Assembly: GCA_964467345.1 (NCBI GenBank)
Contig: CAYXPY010000013.1
Location: forward strand, 1-52,220
Reading direction: 5' to 3'
Origin: SM1-50 sp964467345
GTDB taxonomy: Archaea > Thermoplasmatota > E2 > DHVEG-1
DNA length: 52,220 nucleotides
In this document: in pieces, positions 49,935 through 52,220 of the stretch
How the letters are laid out: each line of letters starts with the position of its first letter
Position numbering within the stretch: position 1 is the first letter of the stretch
The notes under the pieces: generated by a model
The model's input: the letters and a program-made list of their open reading frames with translations, nothing else
Told to the model about the DNA's origin: nothing
Database searches by the model: none
Translations under genes and position numbers: made by a program

Positions 49935-51854
49935 TTAGTACCCCAAGAGTGTTTGGAGGAGAGGGAAGAGTCGTGGGAATCGGTCGAACAGATGCTTGAG
50001 GAACGCACCTAGAGTGGTTTTGTATTCTGTCGGCATGATCACCTGCATGGTTCCCCAGTCGCTTTCCGAGTCCAGGATGTCTTTTGCTTTGACCTTGACG
50101 GTGTAGTTGCCTTGTTCTGCCCAGGTGTGGGTCAGATGGATCTCTGTTCCGGAGATGTAGGGGCCAAGCCACTCGGTGGTGGTGTTGTCTCCCCAGTCGA
50201 CGAAGTAGTAGATGTTCTGCTCCTGGGGGTCGGTGGTGATCATGTTGAAGAGATAGGGTTTGCCTGGTTTTCCCTCCGCAGGTCCTGTTATCTGTGGTGT
50301 CTCTGGTGGAGTGTTGTCGGTGATGGTGACCTGCAGTGGCTCTGATTTGACGCTGGTGGCTCCCCAGATGTCCCTGGCTTTGACGGTGACATTGTAGGTG
50401 CCTAGCTCAGTCCAGATGTGCGAGCCTGTCCCGGTCTGCCCAGAGTTGTAAGGGCCGATCCATCCGCTGTTGCTGCCGTCGCCCCAGTCGAACTGGTAGT
50501 AGATCTGCTCGTTATCCGGTTCTGTCGTGGAACTGGTGTAGCTGTACTGGACATGCCAGATACCCAGGGGTGGTCCGACCGGTTTTGTTGGTTTTGCTGG
50601 AGGGTCACTACCGACGTAAAACGAGATGTACGATCCGGTTTCCTCAGGGTATTCCCCGTACTGAGGGCTTTCTCCGGCAGTATCGTGGGCTTCTGCGTAG
50701 ATATAGGCTTCATCCATGGTGACGAACCCATCCTGGTTGAAGTCGGCATCCACCGGGACACCGTAAGCGTCTTCTCCTTTCACCGCGGCGGTCCAGTGGA
50801 AGACATATTCATCGTAGACGTAATCCGGTCCCATCGCCCATGAATATTCGTCATGGCGGCAGGCGGAGGAAGCAACGATTGGTCCTGGTGGGACGACGAC
50901 GTTGTCAAGGAATCCACCGGAGAAGCAGGGTTCAAAGGTACAGATTTTCTCCATCGCTGGTACTGCGCCAAGCAGCTCTGCGAAATGGGCATCGGTGAGT
51001 TCTTCGTAGTTCCAGAGGTTCTGAATGGTGTTCCAGCCTCCCGCGGAGCTGCCATGGTCCGTGGTGAAAACAAAGAGTTTTTCACAGCCGCTGAAGTTCT
51101 CCGCAAGACTGGCAAACACCATATCGACGTTTGCAAGCACGCACGAGTACATGATGTCATCGTCCCCGTCTCCATCCAAGTCTGGGTCTGAGTTCTGACC
51201 GTTGGACTGGTCTGGAGCTGGGTTAAGCCCATCAGAGCACAACACGATGATGTTTTCGTCATCAAACCCGTACACGGAGACAAGCGTGATGTAGATGTTT
51301 GAGAGATCGTTCCAGTAGCGAATATGGTTGTTGCCCATGTCATAGCCACCGTTCATGAGCACCGCGTAGCGGCTGTCCCGGCCGGAGTTGCTCATCATTG
51401 GTGTTGTTGTCGGGATAGGTGCTCGTCGGTTCTGCTGTGAGAAGTAGAAATCGGAGAACGGGGTGGAGACGATGTCGTACTCATAATAGTTCAATGGTGG
51501 GCTTTGTGCATCAAAGACCGTGATGTCCTGTGATGATTCTTCGTAGAACACGTATTGAACTGGATGGAAGAGGTTTGCGGTGGGATACAGGTCGATGTAC
51601 AGGACGTACCCGTCGCAGGGTGCATCAGCGATGTGTTGTTTTGTGGAAAGTATCTGTGTTCCTTTTTCGATGGGTCCCCAGAGGTAGTAGAGTCGTTGGT
51701 CGTCTTTCTCATAGGAAAGTTTGCTAAGGATCTCCGATGCGATTTCATCGGTTGTGTTCGGGTTGGTTGCTGCAATCAAAGTTGTGCAGGTCGCAGCAAG
51801 GAGTATACCAGCTATTAACCATGGTTTGATAAAAGTCGTTTTTTTGTTCTTCAA
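49935..51854 (-). CDS. Secreted C13-like (legumain/caspase clan) peptidase with two PKD domains and tail
   Basis: The 639-residue protein has a signal peptide (about 1-28) and a clan CD peptidase domain. Probable His is in FVFTTDHGSSAG (about residue 266) and Cys in FEPCFSGGF (about 309), arranged as in C13 legumain-type enzymes. An EF-hand-like calcium loop follows (DADFNQDGFVTMDEAY, about 370). Two PKD domains (about 415-500 and 510-605) each contain the DWGD motif. The protein ends in the shared tail, here FPRLFPLLQTLLGY, directly after VIMPTEY. It should act outside the cell on protein. The start is a TTG at 51854 with AGGGGG nine bases upstream; no ATG precedes the signal peptide. A TATA-like TTATATAAAC lies just before. 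Confidence 0.83.
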   Translation of the reverse strand: MKNKKTTFIKPWLIAGILLAATCTTLIAATNPNTTDEIASEILSKLSYEKDDQRLYYLWGPIEKGTQILSTKQHIADAPCDGYVLYIDLYPTANLFHPVQYVFYEESSQDITVFDAQSPPLNYYEYDIVSTPFSDFYFSQQNRRAPIPTTTPMMSNSGRDSRYAVLMNGGYDMGNNHIRYWNDLSNIYITLVSVYGFDDENIIVLCSDGLNPAPDQSNGQNSDPDLDGDGDDDIMYSCVLANVDMVFASLAENFSGCEKLFVFTTDHGSSAGGWNTIQNLWNYEELTDAHFAELLGAVPAMEKICTFEPCFSGGFLDNVVVPPGPIVASSACRHDEYSWAMGPDYVYDEYVFHWTAAVKGEDAYGVPVDADFNQDGFVTMDEAYIYAEAHDTAGESPQYGEYPEETGSYISFYVGSDPPAKPTKPVGPPLGIWHVQYSYTSSTTEPDNEQIYYQFDWGDGSNSGWIGPYNSGQTGTGSHIWTELGTYNVTVKARDIWGATSVKSEPLQVTITDNTPPETPQITGPAEGKPGKPYLFNMITTDPQEQNIYYFVDWGDNTTTEWLGPYISGTEIHLTHTWAEQGNYTVKVKAKDILDSESDWGTMQVIMPTEYKTTLGAFLKHLFDRFPRLFPLLQTLLGY

Positions 51855-52021
51855 ATCGTATAGCCCCCTTATTATGTGTTTATATAATATTAGACCCTAT
51901 TCTTAAGCGTATCGTTGGAACTGGTTGCTCTGAAAATCAAATAGTTCTGAGTACTTCAAATGAAACTTGGTGTGATTTTGTTGGTGGAAAAATACTGTTA
52001 TTGACACTTTCGACAGAAGTG

Positions 52022-52030
52022 TTTATATGG
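52022..52030 (+). promoter_or_regulatory. TATA-like promoter of the zinc ribbon gene
   Basis: TTTATATGG lies about 40 bases before the ATG at 52065. A start 25 bases on gives a leader of about 15 bases containing GCGGTG. Confidence 0.5.
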
Positions 52031-52064
52031 GAGGCAGTCATTATAAAAAAGCGGTGTTGAACCA

Positions 52065-52220
52065 ATGAAACTGCAGCATCTGACCTTTGAGGTCTGTCCC
52101 CGGTGTCAATCGACGTTTATTGAACGTGTTGAGAATGAGAATCCGACGTGGCGGTGTTCTGATTGTTTGTATGTATTTGAGATTCCGTTGATTGCGAAGT
52201 TCCCGGAGTCTGAGGAGTAA
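52065..52220 (+). CDS. Small zinc ribbon protein
   Basis: This 51-residue protein contains CPRCQ and CSDC, two CxxC knuckles 17 residues apart, the metal-binding layout of a zinc ribbon. The rest is short and acidic at the end (FPESEE). Such proteins often bind nucleic acid or act as subunits of larger complexes; the role is unknown here. The stop codon is the last three bases of the window, so the gene is complete. Confidence 0.75.
   Translation: MKLQHLTFEVCPRCQSTFIERVENENPTWRCSDCLYVFEIPLIAKFPESEE

Noticed and set aside
1..52220. Insertion sequences, prophage or integrase genes and attachment sites
   Set aside because: No transposase, integrase, terminal inverted repeats or tRNA-linked attachment site was seen in either strand.

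Overview
The window looks archaeal. TATA-like boxes lie about 25 bp before inferred transcript starts, several starts look leaderless, and genes end in T-runs. It carries an archaeal Taw3 (wybutosine) gene, an archaeal-type signal peptidase I (S26B, Ser/His), pilin-like gene families known from archaea, a sarcinarray-like protein and a candidate H/ACA guide RNA with a K-loop. No rRNA or other firm taxonomic marker is present. The abundance of secreted cysteine peptidases (three C25, one C10, one C13-like, one C39-like) with PKD/Fn3-type repeats fits protein-degrading sediment Thermoplasmata (for example the MBG-D type), but that placement is inference.

Layout. 1-354 is the end of an isocitrate/isopropylmalate dehydrogenase. 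647-982 is a small secreted protein. 1039-4597 (minus) is a four-gene run: small symporter subunit, sodium:solute symporter, saccharopine-dehydrogenase-like enzyme and taw3. It diverges from a phenylacetate-CoA-ligase-like gene and an efflux-type permease (4741-7122). 7149-9761 (minus) is a large C25 peptidase whose signal peptide begins upstream of the first ATG. 9846-10340 has no protein gene but holds two matching hairpins, an H/ACA-like sRNA and a terminator-like hairpin. 10358-15578 is a tight four-gene operon of pilin-like/cell-surface proteins ending in a sarcinarray-like protein. 15613-26015 (minus) holds an acetyltransferase, a B12-binding radical SAM enzyme, a C10 peptidase, an Upf1-like helicase with a nuclease-like C-terminus, an ABC-F ATPase and an ArsB/NhaD-type transporter.

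26190-31669 mixes surface proteins with a nitroreductase, an EamA transporter and an orphan ABC ATPase. 31859-40190 is a secretion island: a 1230-residue GEVED/C39-like/Fn3/PKD protein, a C25 peptidase, a PQQ-propeller protein and a small secreted protein. 40487-42953 holds an Lrp-type regulator, an ABC-permease-like protein and a PPC-domain protein. 43048-45371 (minus) is a signal peptidase I plus DUF5305-like pair. 45530-48685 (minus) is a third C25 peptidase ending in a dockerin. 48963-52220 holds small genes, a candidate ncRNA, a C13-like peptidase and a zinc ribbon protein at the very end.

How they may work together. The exported peptidases would digest external protein. Transporters, the CoA ligase and amino-acid-type enzymes could handle the products. 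The signal peptidase pair and pilin-like operon belong to the export and surface machinery. The most interesting signal is a shared C-terminal tail (core FPxxFPLLxxLL) on four otherwise different exported proteins, directly after PKD or Ig-like repeats. A second, different C-terminal module ends four more exported proteins. The three C25 peptidases each end in a different module (tail, second module, dockerin). This suggests interchangeable sorting or anchoring systems whose machinery is not evident in the window.
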